Shown here: one piece after another, positions 1-8,463 of the stretch
Position numbering within the stretch: the stretch's first letter is position 1
Layout: the number at the start of each line of letters is the position of its first letter
Assembly (NCBI RefSeq): GCF_900197875.1
Contig: NZ_FZMO01000124.1
Coordinates: 1-53,239 of the forward strand
Direction of reading: 5' to 3'
DNA: 53,239 nt
DNA from: Frankia canadensis
GTDB lineage: Bacteria; Actinomycetota; Actinomycetes; Frankiales; Frankiaceae
Position numbers and translations under genes: made by a program
Notes under the pieces: model-generated
What the model was told of the DNA's origin: nothing
Seen by the model: the letters and a program-made list of their open reading frames with translations, nothing else
The model's database searches: none

Positions 1-56
1 CCCGTGTCCCCGCCACCCGTGTCCCCGCCACCCGTGTCCCCGCCACCCGTGTCGCC
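1..56. repeat. 15-bp tandem repeat encoding VAGTR
   Basis: The unit cccgtgtccccgcca is repeated more than three times at the extreme left edge, the last copy with one change. Read on the minus strand in the metallopeptidase frame it encodes VAGTR repeats at the C-terminal end. The array continues out of the window, so its copy number is unknown. Confidence 0.8.
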
Positions 57-1270
57 GTCTGCGTCTCCGTGACCGCCTCCCGCGGCCGAGGCGTGACCTC
101 GCCGGCGGACGCGGCGATGGCGTCGTGGACGAACGCGAGCTTGGCCTGGACCGCGGCGGTGAGCACGAACGGGTAGAGGTCGTCGCGGCCCATGCTCCGG
201 TTGATCGCGTTGAGCGCGTACGTCAACGGCAGCCACTGACTGATGATCCCGGCGATCCCGCCGCCGGCCCGAACGGCGGCGGGATCGCCGGGCTCGGCGG
301 CGTGGTGGTCTGGCGCGACCCCGAAGGCGGCCAGATCGGGTCCGTCGACATGTAGGCCGAACTCCGCCGACGTCCGCAGCGTGTCCCGGATGTGCAGGTA
401 GTGGGCGAAGGTCTCGGCCCAGTCCTCCCACGGATGCATGGTGGCGTAGGCACTGACATGGGTCTGGTCCCAGGCCGGCGGTGGACCCTCGGCGTAGTGG
501 CGGCGCAGGGCGGCCGCGTAGTCGATGTCCGGATCGCCGAACAGGGCGCGGAAGCGGGCCGCGCGGTCCGGTTCGTCGGCCACGAGCGACGACCAGAAGT
601 AGTGCCCGACCTCGTGCCGGAAGTGCCCGAGCAGCGTGCGGTACGGCTCACCGAGCCGGGTGCGGACCCGCTCGCGGTGGGCGTCGTCCGACTCGGCCAG
701 GTCCAGGGTGATGACGCCGTCGCTGTGCCCGGTCACCACCGGGTGGTCGGCGCTGTTCAGCAGGTCGAACGCGAGTCCCCGCTCGGGATCGTCGAGCTGG
801 GAGGTGACGGGCAGGCCGAGGTCGAGCAGCTGGGCGACGAGCCGCCGCTTGGCCGCCTCGGCCCGCGCGAACCGCTCCCGGCCCACCTCGTCGGTGTCCG
901 CGGGCCGGGTGCGCGTCAGCCGACAGCACGCGCACAGCTCGTCCGGGTGGTCCGGGTGGTCCGGGTCGTCGGCCCGGTCCGCCGGGGCGGCGACGAGCCA
1001 GTTGCACCCGGCCGCGCGGGCGCCCGCGCATCGGCGGTACCGACGTCGGTCGCGCTCCGCCACGCCGGCGCTCACCGCCACCGGCGGCAGTTCCCGCAGC
1101 ACGCCGGGCAGGTCACCATCGGGCTCCCCTGAGCCGGACGAGGTGTCCGCCATCAGGGTGACAACGCGGCCCTGGCCGGGATCGAATCCCAACGGCGCCT
1201 CGCACCGCAGACAGGCGGTGTTCTCGAAGAAGACGAGCTGGCCGCACCGCGCGCATCCGCTGACCTTCAC
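1..1270 (-). CDS. Putative zinc-binding metallopeptidase with N-terminal zinc ribbon (partial, cut by left edge)
   Basis: A GTG at 1270 follows a GAGGAATCAG ribosome site and opens a frame that runs off the left edge without a stop; 423 codons are visible. The N-terminus carries two CxxC pairs (C6/C9 and C20/C23), a rubredoxin-like zinc ribbon. A second Cys cluster (CACC) lies near residue 110. The catalytic motif HEVGH (with RTLLGHFR before it and YFWSSL after) is encoded near 610-640. This order, ribbon then HExxH, matches the actinobacterial family annotated as putative zinc-binding metallopeptidase (PF15887 type). The substrate is unknown and there is no signal peptide, so it is probably cytoplasmic. 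The visible C-terminus is a tandem VAGTR repeat of 15-bp units that continues past the window edge. The region is absent from simple ORF lists because the stop lies outside the window. Confidence 0.8.
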   Translation of the reverse strand, partial: MKVSGCARCGQLVFFENTACLRCEAPLGFDPGQGRVVTLMADTSSGSGEPDGDLPGVLRELPPVAVSAGVAERDRRRYRRCAGARAAGCNWLVAAPADRADDPDHPDHPDELCACCRLTRTRPADTDEVGRERFARAEAAKRRLVAQLLDLGLPVTSQLDDPERGLAFDLLNSADHPVVTGHSDGVITLDLAESDDAHRERVRTRLGEPYRTLLGHFRHEVGHYFWSSLVADEPDRAARFRALFGDPDIDYAAALRRHYAEGPPPAWDQTHVSAYATMHPWEDWAETFAHYLHIRDTLRTSAEFGLHVDGPDLAAFGVAPDHHAAEPGDPAAVRAGGGIAGIISQWLPLTYALNAINRSMGRDDLYPFVLTAAVQAKLAFVHDAIAASAGEVTPRPREAVTETQTATRVAGTRVAGTRVAGTR

Positions 1271-1689
1271 CTGATTCCTCCCACCGACCACCGTCACCCA
1301 CCACGGGTCACCCACCGCCGCGGACCGGCTCAGGTACGGCCAACCGCCCGGCACCCGGGCTGACCTGGGACGACGCGGAACAACGCCCGCACGGAGACTC
1401 CCGCGGCCCACCCGGCCCGGTCCACGGACGGGCAACGACGTACCCGGAGATCGGACTTCTCACGCATCCGCCCGCGATGTCACCACCGCGGCCGCCGCAC
1501 ACCCTCTGGCATCACCCGCCTGCGCTCCGCCCAGCCACCGGCGCGCGCGAAACGTGACGTACGCCCGAGGTGACTCCTTCGCGACAGAGATCACGGATAC
1601 CCCGGGAGGTCCGGTCCGATGCCGGCCGGTTATCCTTGACACGCTCCGCAATCTCCTCCACGGAGGACCAACGCGAGGAGGTGGCCGCT

Positions 1690-1752
1690 GTGAGTCCTGG
1701 CGGGTGCTCCAGTAAAGGCCGCTTCCTGCTCGTGGGCGTCGGCCAGGGCTGA
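1690..1752 (+). CDS. Possible 20-residue small ORF or leader peptide
   Basis: A GTG at 1690 sits 8 nt after a near-perfect ribosome site (GAGGAGG, 1675-1681) and opens a 20-codon frame ending in TGA at 1750-1752. The peptide contains CSSKGR followed by a hydrophobic FLLVGVG stretch. A perfect 10-bp hairpin follows 9 nt after the stop, and a TTGACA hexamer lies about 50 bp upstream. The spacing of ribosome site, short frame and hairpin suggests a translated leader or small protein gene. No homologue is recognised, so the call rests on layout alone. Confidence 0.3.
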   Translation: MSPGGCSSKGRFLLVGVGQG

Positions 1753-1761
1753 GTCCTCGGC

Positions 1762-1784
1762 CTGGGCGCGCATCGCGCGCCCAG
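1762..1784 (+). terminator. Perfect 10-bp hairpin with 3-nt loop
   Basis: CTGGGCGCGC, loop ATC, then GCGCGCCCAG form a perfect GC-rich stem-loop. It directly follows the small ORF at 1690-1752. There is no T-tract, as is usual for actinobacterial hairpin terminators. It may be a terminator or attenuator ahead of the DUF1003 gene. Confidence 0.45.
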
Positions 1785-2143
1785 CTCACGTCCACGATCC
1801 CGGGGTCGACGACTCCCCCGGGGCACTGCCCGGAAGCCGGCCGTGATCCGGCCCGCGGTTCGCCTCCGGCGACGATGTCACGTCGCCGGTCCTTCCCAGG
1901 CTGGGTGATGACGGCCTGTCCGTCCTCACCCGGCCGGGCCGCCGACTGCGTATGTCCGCGTCGGCGGTGAACCGCGGCTCCCTCACATCCACCGGCCCCC
2001 GACGCCCGGGCCGGGCAGTGCACGAGCAGGTGCGGTCGATGACGTCGTGTCGACCTGGGGCCGCCGTGGCAACGATGCCGCGCGGCCAGCTCGAGAAGTG
2101 CGCGCACCGGCGGCGATCGCCCGCGCGCGGATGGGGAGCTTCC

Positions 2144-3169
2144 ATGGCCATCACCGCATCGCGGACCACGGACCGTCGGGGTCTGCGCGCCGAGCGCCTC
2201 GACCTGCCGGACGCCGGCAGATCCGTTCCGTTCCCCCGGGTCGACCGGGAGAGTGTGAGCCGCTTCGCGGAGACCATCGCGCGGTTCCTCGGCACCGGGC
2301 GGTATCTCACGATCCAGACCGGTGTCGTCATCGTCTGGATCGCGCTGAACATCGCCGTCCCGCTGATGCGCTGGGATCCCTACCCGTTCATCCTGCTGAA
2401 CCTCGCCTTCTCCACCCAGGCGGCGTACGCCGCGCCGCTCATCCTGCTGGCGCAGAACCGCCAGGACGACCGGGACCGGGCCGCGCTCACCGAGGACCGG
2501 GCGGTAGCCGGGCGGATGCGGGAGGACACCGAGTTCCTGACGCGCGAGGTCGCCGCGCTGCGCCTCGCCCAGAGCGAGGCGGCGACCCGCCAGTACGTCC
2601 GCGGCGAGCTGGCAGGTCAGCTGGAGGCGCTGCGCGGCGATCTGGAGGGCCTGCTGCTCGAGGCGATCCGCGCGTCACTGGTGGCGGTGCCGTCCGCGGC
2701 CGCGGCGGTTCCCGCCAGCGCCGCGGTCGCCGCCGGGACGGCGGAGGTGACGGGCGCGGCGGGAGCTTCGGGTATACCTGATCCGCAGGGTGCGGCGGAT
2801 GTGGCCCGCACCGCGGGGGTCACCGGGACGGGGAGGACCGCGGCCAAGACGCGGGGCAACGGGGCCGCTCTCGCGCCCGAAGCGGGCGGTGTCTCCACCA
2901 CCCGCGGGGCCAGGCGGAGCAAGGGTGCCCGCCGTGCGCGAGCCGCCCTCGCCGCCTCGACCACGGGCGCGACCACCGCCGAGCTCGAGGCCGGCGCCGC
3001 CACAGCCACCCAGGCCGAGGCCGAAGGCGGGGCAATCACCGCGGCTCATCACGCGCGGTATCCACTCGACGGGCGGCAGAACTCAACAAAAAGGGTGATC
3101 CGCCCTCAGCGGGTACCCGCACGCGACACGTCCGACGACTGCCCGCATAGGCGCGGTCCGAGCCAGTAG
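2144..3169 (+). CDS. DUF1003 family membrane protein
   Basis: ATG at 2144 follows a GGGGAGCTTCC ribosome site; the frame is open further upstream but without coding character. The protein has 341 residues. The core, about residues 30-125, is a DUF1003 domain: a FAETIARFLGTGRYL-type lead-in, a first membrane helix (TGVVIVWIALNIAVPL), the conserved WDPYPFILLNLAFS segment running into a second helix, then AQNRQDDRDR. A charged helical stretch follows, likely coiled coil. The last 170 residues are Ala/Thr/Gly-rich with Lys/Arg and look disordered. The biochemical function of DUF1003 proteins is not established. The stop is 1 bp before the next start, so the gene is probably translated together with the carboxypeptidase. 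The last 40 codons have weaker codon bias. Confidence 0.85.
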   Translation: MAITASRTTDRRGLRAERLDLPDAGRSVPFPRVDRESVSRFAETIARFLGTGRYLTIQTGVVIVWIALNIAVPLMRWDPYPFILLNLAFSTQAAYAAPLILLAQNRQDDRDRAALTEDRAVAGRMREDTEFLTREVAALRLAQSEAATRQYVRGELAGQLEALRGDLEGLLLEAIRASLVAVPSAAAAVPASAAVAAGTAEVTGAAGASGIPDPQGAADVARTAGVTGTGRTAAKTRGNGAALAPEAGGVSTTRGARRSKGARRARAALAASTTGATTAELEAGAATATQAEAEGGAITAAHHARYPLDGRQNSTKRVIRPQRVPARDTSDDCPHRRGPSQ

Positions 3170-3170
3170 C

Positions 3171-5353
3171 GTGCGGCAGGTGCGTGCCGGCCGGTCGTGT
3201 CGCTCCCGTCCCACTCCGCCTGCGGGCGCCACCGGTCGATGGCGGCGCGGCGCGCGGATGGCTGCGGCGAGCCTCGGCCTGCTGGCGGCGCTCATGGTCA
3301 GTGGGCCCGGAATGGCCGGCGCCGCCACCCCGGCCCCCGCTGCGCCGGCGGCCGCCACACCGGGCACGGCCGCGGCGGGCACAGCGGCTCCGGGCACAGC
3401 GGCTCCGGGCACGCTCCCCGCGTCCGCGCCGCCCGCCGATCTCGCCGCCCGGTACTGGCTCGTCGCCGATGCCGGCACCGGTGCCATCCTGGCCGCCTCA
3501 GGCCTGCACAACCGGGACATGCCGGCCAGCACCATGAAGATCCTCACCGCGCTGTCGATCCTGCCGGGCCTGCCCGCGGACAAGATCGTCCCGGTGGGCG
3601 AGGACGCCGCCCGGGTCGACGGTACGAAGGTCGGCCTCGTACCCGGCGTCGGATACCCGGTGCGCGACCTCGCCACCGCGATGCTCATCGCCAGCGGCAA
3701 CGACGCGACGGTGTCGCTCGTCGACGCCGCCGGCGGCTCGACCGCCGTGCTCGCCCGGATGAACGCCCTCGCCGCCTCCCTGGGCGCACGCGACACGGTC
3801 GCCGGCGACCCCACCGGTCTGGACAGCCCGGGCCAGCTCACGAGTGTCCACGATCTGGCCGTGTTCGGCCGGGCCGCGATCAACGACCCGAGCGTGCGGG
3901 GATACCTGACCATCCCGCGGGCGTCCCTGCCCGGTCGCGGCGGCCAGCGCTTCGAGATCCAGAACCACAACCTGCTGCTCGGCCGGTACGACGGCACCAT
4001 CGGCGTGAAGAACGGCTACACGGTGGCCGCCGGCGCGACCTTCGTCGGAGCCGCGACCCGCGGTGGGCGCACTCTCGTCGTCGCCCTGCTGCGCACCGCC
4101 CCGTTGTTCGACGCGGACGCCCGCGCGCTGCTCGACTGGGGCTTCGCGAACGACGGTCGGGTCACCCCGGTCGCCTACCTGCCGAAGGCCGCCGGCCAGC
4201 CGGGCGAGGACACCGCCGCCCCCGCCGCCGCCCGGCCCGGCACCGCCGCGGTCGCGCCGCGCCCCCGGCCGGGGCAGCGCGGCATCCTCACCGGCGTCGG
4301 CCCGACGACCTGGATCGCGCTCGCGCTGACGGCTGTGGCCGTCCCCTCGATCCTGCTGGCGCGCGGCCTGCGGCGCCGGCGCGGGGCGACCGCGCGGGCC
4401 GGTCCCGGCCCGGCGACCGCCGCCATGCCCACCGGCCCGCTGGTCCGTCCGCTGGGCGCGGCGGGCCCGCGGCGCCGGCCCGGCCGAGCGGTCCCCGGGG
4501 CCCGGCCCCCGCCGCGGCTGCGGCCGTGCGGCGCGGCCGGACCAGGAGCCTCGCGGACCCGACCATCGCGGGTACCCGGGTGGTCACCCGTGGGGACCTG
4601 CCCACCAGACCGATCCGGCGGATGGCCGGCGTCGATACCCACGACCCGGCGCCGCACCACATCCCCGGCCGCCGCCGCGGGGACGACCCCCGCCGGCCCG
4701 CCCGCGAACGCGATCGTCACGACCCGCGCACCCAGGCCCTCAACCTCCGCGGCGCCGTTCCCCGTCGACGCGACGCCCCCGACGACCGCTACGGCGACGA
4801 CCGCTACGGCGACGACCGCTACGGCGACGACCGCTACGGCGACGGTCATGACGGCGATCGTCCCGACGCCGGGGACGCCGACGGGCACGCCGTCGGCGGC
4901 GTGTACGGCGTCGACGCCCATGACGTCGGTGTCCACCGCGGCTACCCGCGTGACGGCCACCCACGAGACGCCGCGTACGACGACCTCGGTCCCGACGGCC
5001 ACGGTCCCGAAGGCCACGGTCCCGACGGCCACGGTCCCGAAGGCCACGGTCCCGAAGGCCACGGTCCCGAAGGTCACAGTCCCGAAGGTCATGGCCCCGA
5101 CGGTCTCAGGTACGGCGGCCACGGATACGACGACCGCGGGCGGGACACGCCTCGTCCCCGCTCCGCTGGGCACGGACCAGCCGGCTATCTCGCGCACCCC
5201 GCCGACGGGTTCGTCGTCGAGGGCATCGGCCCTGGCACCGCCGATGCCGGCTCCTACCGCGACACCGCCGCGGACGAGCCCTTCGGCGACGAGCGGTCAG
5301 GCGGCCGGCGGCTCGACGGCTCGTCCAGGTTCGGGGACTCCTCCGGCCGCTGA
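3171..5353 (+). CDS. D-alanyl-D-alanine carboxypeptidase (peptidase S11) with an apparent -1 frame change before its repetitive tail
   Basis: A serine DD-carboxypeptidase that trims the terminal D-Ala of peptidoglycan stem peptides outside the membrane. GTG 3171 or ATG 3258 starts it; residues from about 30 form a signal peptide (MAAASLGLLAALMVSG). Catalytic motifs are intact: S120-T-M-K123, S175-G-N177 and K280-N-G. A second membrane helix (TWIALALTAVAVPSILLA) lies near residue 385. The frame of this domain stays open to 5462. However, from about 4470-4495 onward the codon pattern typical of this genome (third base G/C) moves to the next frame, which ends at 5353 and encodes RYGDD and GPEGH repeats. 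I read this as one gene needing a -1 shift: a mutation, a lost base in the assembly, or slippage. The end overlaps the converging YihY gene by 100 bp. Domain call is certain; tail frame is inferred. Confidence 0.8.
4781..4840 (+). repeat. Four perfect 15-bp repeats encoding DDRYG
   Basis: GACGACCGCTACGGC occurs four times in tandem at 4781, 4796, 4811 and 4826. In the frame ending at 5353 it gives a charged RYGDD array with every third base C. In the frame continuing from the carboxypeptidase domain it gives a Thr/Ala array. This contrast is part of the case for a frame change. Confidence 0.9.
4988..5107 (+). repeat. Eight 15-bp repeats encoding GP(E/D)GH
   Basis: Eight tandem copies of a GGTCCCGA(A/C)GGCCAC-type unit, with slight changes in the last ones. 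They encode GPDGH/GPEGH in the frame ending at 5353 and TVPKA/TVPTA in the carboxypeptidase frame. Confidence 0.9.
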
Positions 5354-6282
5354 ACGCCGGCGGGCGCGGCGCCCGCGGTGCCGGACGGGTGGATGTCGGA
5401 GTCGTAGGGCGCCGTCACCGTCCACGCGGCGACGTACAGTGTCCATCGCATCACGATGTTGATCCAGATGAGCAGTCCGACGATCACCGCGAAGGTGCCG
5501 TAGACCGGGTTGCTCATCGTCTGCCCGACCAGCCAGGTACCGGCGATCTTGAGAATCTCCAGGCCCACGGCTCCGAGCAGCGCGCCGCGGGCCGCGCGGT
5601 GCCGGTCCGTGTGCCGCGGCAGGCGCCAGAACAGGTAGAGGAACACCGCGGCGTCGATGGCGAGGGCGAGGAGCACGGCGAGGACGGCCGCGACCGCGCC
5701 CGCCGCGCCGCTGCCGGACAGCCCGACGCGGTCAAGCACGTCCCCGGTCGCCGATGTCGCGAGGCTCGTCACCACGAGCGAGGCCAGCAGGGTGAGTCCC
5801 AGGCCGCCGAGCACGGTGATGTCGCGCAGCCGGCGGGTGACGAGATTGCCCGAGTCGGTGTCCTGGTGCCAGACCAGCCGTACCGCGTCGCGCAGCGCGT
5901 CGATCCAGGCGAGCCCGGCCAGCAGCAGTGCGATCAGCCCGATGATGCCGACGCCGACCTTGGCGTTGCCGATCGAGGCGACGTCGAGCCGGTCCGCGAG
6001 CCCCGGCAGGTAGTCGTTGATCTGCCTGGTCAGGCTGGCGTGCACGCCGGGGTAGGCGTCCACCACGAAGCCGGTGACCGCGAACGCCAGCGCGACCAGC
6101 GGAAAGAACGACAGGAACGCGTAGTACGTCGCCGCTGCGGCGAGTCGGTCCCCACCGTCCTCGGTGTACCGCGTGTAGGCACGGATCGCATGGTCGAGGA
6201 ACGGGCGCCGTGCCCGCACTTCCTCGGCCGCGCCGGACACCGCTCCGACACCTGCCCTCATCGCCTCACGAGACCTCGTCAC
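5254..6282 (-). CDS. YihY/BrkB family membrane protein
   Basis: 342 residues. After a short polar N-terminus (RRPFLDHAIRAYTRYTEDGGDRLAA is split by the start of the family domain) come the hallmark segment ATYYAFLSFFPLVALAF and about six hydrophobic helices, including GIIGLIALLLAGLAWIDALR and VYGTFAVIVGLLIWINIVM. This is the YihY/BrkB family, once called RNase BN, of unknown transport or envelope function. The C-terminal 50 residues are polar and disordered; the last 100 bp overlap the tail of the converging carboxypeptidase gene. It lies 51 bp downstream of the 2'-5' RNA ligase-like gene on the same strand, and the trio ligase-like, YihY, DD-carboxypeptidase is a familiar actinobacterial neighbourhood. 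Confidence 0.85.
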   Translation of the reverse strand: MTRSREAMRAGVGAVSGAAEEVRARRPFLDHAIRAYTRYTEDGGDRLAAAATYYAFLSFFPLVALAFAVTGFVVDAYPGVHASLTRQINDYLPGLADRLDVASIGNAKVGVGIIGLIALLLAGLAWIDALRDAVRLVWHQDTDSGNLVTRRLRDITVLGGLGLTLLASLVVTSLATSATGDVLDRVGLSGSGAAGAVAAVLAVLLALAIDAAVFLYLFWRLPRHTDRHRAARGALLGAVGLEILKIAGTWLVGQTMSNPVYGTFAVIVGLLIWINIVMRWTLYVAAWTVTAPYDSDIHPSGTAGAAPAGVQRPEESPNLDEPSSRRPPDRSSPKGSSAAVSR

Positions 6283-6333
6283 ATCCGTCGATGTCCCCCC
6301 GACGATGCTCGCTCACTCCTGGCAGACGATCGA

Positions 6334-7122
6334 CTACTCCCGGGCGTCGGCACCGGCCGGTGGCTCCCCACCGCCCGGTGCGCCCACCCGCCCGCCGAAC
6401 GGGAAGAAGCGTAGCTCCCGCCAGCGCAGGTCAGCGCCCCGTTCGTAGAGCCCGAAGCCCCGCACGTCGAACTGCGCCCGGTAGTCCGTGAGCGCGTCGT
6501 AGGCACGGTCCAGGCCGTCCGCCGCGATGTCATGGGCCACGGTGACGTGCGGGTGGTAAGGGAACGCGAGCGGCCGGTCCAGCGGGCCGGAACGCACCGC
6601 CGCGGCCAGCGCCGCGCACCGGGCGGCCCCCGCGATGAGCGCGACGAACACGACCGGGGACAGCGGGCGGAACGTCCCGGCTCCGCACAGTCGGATCGTG
6701 AACGCGTCGTTCGGTTCGGCCGCGCGGGCCAGGTGACGCTCGATGGCCGGCAGGTCGGCGAGGCGGACCGTGGTCGGCCCGAGCAGGGTGACGTGCGGCA
6801 CGATCAGGCTGGCGTTGGGATCGCCGAGGCGCTCCCGCCAGTCCTGCAACTGGGTGCGGTACGGCTCGGGTATCCCGATCGCGACCCCGATGTCGGCCAG
6901 GCCGACGGCGTCGGACGGGCGCGCCGGATCGGCCGCCCGCACCGGAACCGGCCCCGGCGACGGCTGGCCGGCGAACGTCGCGTCAGCACCGTACCCCGGG
7001 GCCGCCCCGCCGTATCCCGGATCGGCCCCATAGGCAGGCTCGGCCCCATAGGCAGGCTCAGACGCGTACGCGGGCTCAGACGCGTACGCGGGCACCGCAC
7101 GGCCGCTCGGTCGTTCAGCCAT
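6334..7122 (-). CDS. 2'-5' RNA ligase superfamily (LigT/2H phosphoesterase-like) protein
   Basis: ATG 7122 gives 262 residues; an upstream in-frame start at 7158 is less likely. The enzyme core holds the two HxT motifs that define the 2H phosphoesterase fold: PHVTLLGPT in the first half and YHPHVTVAHDI in the second. Such proteins act on 2',5' or cyclic phosphodiester bonds in RNA or small nucleotides; the substrate here is unknown. The first 70 residues are a low-complexity leader with repeats of AYASEP/AYGAEP type that are absent from typical family members and encoded by near-identical 15- to 18-bp units at about 7015-7095. Probably co-transcribed with the YihY gene 51 bp downstream. Confidence 0.8.
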   Translation of the reverse strand: MAERPSGRAVPAYASEPAYASEPAYGAEPAYGADPGYGGAAPGYGADATFAGQPSPGPVPVRAADPARPSDAVGLADIGVAIGIPEPYRTQLQDWRERLGDPNASLIVPHVTLLGPTTVRLADLPAIERHLARAAEPNDAFTIRLCGAGTFRPLSPVVFVALIAGAARCAALAAAVRSGPLDRPLAFPYHPHVTVAHDIAADGLDRAYDALTDYRAQFDVRGFGLYERGADLRWRELRFFPFGGRVGAPGGGEPPAGADARE

Positions 7123-7419
7123 GCGCGACCGGCGGCGCGGCGGCCGCGACCCACCCACCAGAGGTCGTCACTCTCCGTGCTTGCAGGCACGTCATCGCCG
7201 GGTCGGAGACCGGCCGTCGGGATCGGTGTCGGCAAGGAAGCATGCCGACATCATGGCCCAGGGACCCGGTCCGTCTCCCACGGACCGGCAGACCGCCTCC
7301 AGCACGCCCGCAGACCGGAGCAAAGAGGGCACAACCAAACATCCCGCACCCGGCGATGCGCGGAGAAATCCGATACGCAGCCCGGGTCGACCAGCCCTCG
7401 CAGGCCGGTCACCGCCGCG
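7123..7419. other. Intergenic region, nothing recognised
   Basis: About 300 bases between the serine hydrolase stop and the LigT-like start, both leftward. It must contain the promoter of the LigT-like/YihY pair. I see no clear promoter hexamers, RNA gene or conserved frame. Confidence 0.4.
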
Positions 7420-8289
7420 TCACGGCGACGGATTCACCGCCTGCGGGCGGGCCGACGCGAGCACGTCATCCGAGAGGGGTGGCCAGAGCTGGCGAGCCCA
7501 TTCCCCGAAATCGCGATCACACAGTGTGACGCACGCCAACCCCACGACGGGATCCACCCAAAGGAACGTGCCGGCCTGGCCGAAGTGCCCGAACGTCTCG
7601 GGAGAGTTCGCGGTGCCTGTCCAGTGCGGCGTCTTGTGGCCACGGATCTCGAAGCCGAGGCCCCAGTCGTTGGGGTTCTGCCGGCCGAAACCCGGCAGCA
7701 CTCCGGCCAGGCCCGGGAACGCCACCGTGGTCGCGGCGGCGAACGTCGCGGGCGACAGCAGCGCCGGCGCGAGCAGCTCGGCGGCGAACAGGCGCAGGTC
7801 GGCGAGGGTCGCCGTCACGCCGTGGGAGGGCGGGCCGACCAGCTGGGCGCCGTCCATGCCCAGCGGCCGGAAGACCGACTCGGCCAGGTAGTCGGCGAAC
7901 GCGATCCCGGTGGCCCCGGTGAGCACCTCACCCAGCCGGTCGAAGCCGGCGTTCGAGTAGATCCGCCGGGCGCCCGGCGCCGCACGGGGTCCCTCGCCCT
8001 CGAACGGCAGCCCGGAGGCGTGCGCGAGCAGCTGCGCCACGGTGGCCGGGCCCGGCCCGACCTCGTCGTCGAGGCCGAACGCGCCCTCCTCGACGGCGAT
8101 CAGCACCGCGTAGGCGGCCAGCAGCTTGGACACCGAGGCCAGCCGGAAAGGCCGCTGCGCCGGCCCCGTCTGACCGAGCTCCCGCACGGCGGACCCGCCG
8201 GCGGGGCCCTCGTCGCCGTCACCGCGTCCGAGCACGCTGACCGCGACCGTCTCGACGGGCCACCGCGAAACCCGCTCCAGTGCCTCCAT
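7420..8289 (-). CDS. Serine hydrolase, beta-lactamase class C / esterase family
   Basis: 289 residues from ATG 8289; the same frame is open much further upstream, but the family similarity begins here. The class C serine hydrolase signature is present: S-V-S-K after PFRLA (nucleophile Ser and Lys base), Y-S-N in RRIYSNAGFDRLGE, and HFGQAG near the C-terminus in place of KTG. AQLLAHASGLPFEG and FRPLGMDGAQ are typical of the family. No signal peptide is visible, so a cytoplasmic esterase or peptidase-like role is as likely as beta-lactam hydrolysis. At 289 residues it is short for the family. It is transcribed divergently from the flavoprotein gene. Confidence 0.85.
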   Translation of the reverse strand: MEALERVSRWPVETVAVSVLGRGDGDEGPAGGSAVRELGQTGPAQRPFRLASVSKLLAAYAVLIAVEEGAFGLDDEVGPGPATVAQLLAHASGLPFEGEGPRAAPGARRIYSNAGFDRLGEVLTGATGIAFADYLAESVFRPLGMDGAQLVGPPSHGVTATLADLRLFAAELLAPALLSPATFAAATTVAFPGLAGVLPGFGRQNPNDWGLGFEIRGHKTPHWTGTANSPETFGHFGQAGTFLWVDPVVGLACVTLCDRDFGEWARQLWPPLSDDVLASARPQAVNPSP

Positions 8290-8463
8290 GTCCCGCACTG
8301 TACGAACTTCCCGGCCGCGGGGCGGTCGCGACGGGGGCGCTCGATCAGGTCCGGGCCGGCGGCTGCGAGACTGGCGGTCGTGCAGACCGCGTCCCCCCCG
8401 TCCGAGCCGTCCGGCAGGCGCCCCGCTCCGGCGGGGCCGGCGAAGGACTCCGGCACGATCACC

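Larger units (their letters stand above)
1271..2143. other. Gene-poor region between the metallopeptidase and DUF1003 genes
   Basis: About 870 bases without a convincing long gene. Open frames here have poor third-position GC and no recognisable product. It holds a TTGACA hexamer at 1636-1641, a short palindrome (TCCTCC/GGAGGA) at 1654-1667, a possible 20-codon ORF at 1690-1752 with a strong ribosome site, and a perfect 10-bp hairpin at 1762-1784. It must also contain the promoter of the leftward metallopeptidase. Confidence 0.5.

Noticed and set aside
6532-8463. Long open frame upstream of the flavoprotein domain (would make a 1056-residue protein)
   Set aside because: It runs antisense through the LigT-like and serine hydrolase genes, has no domain and poor codon pattern; it is a shadow of high-GC opposite-strand genes.
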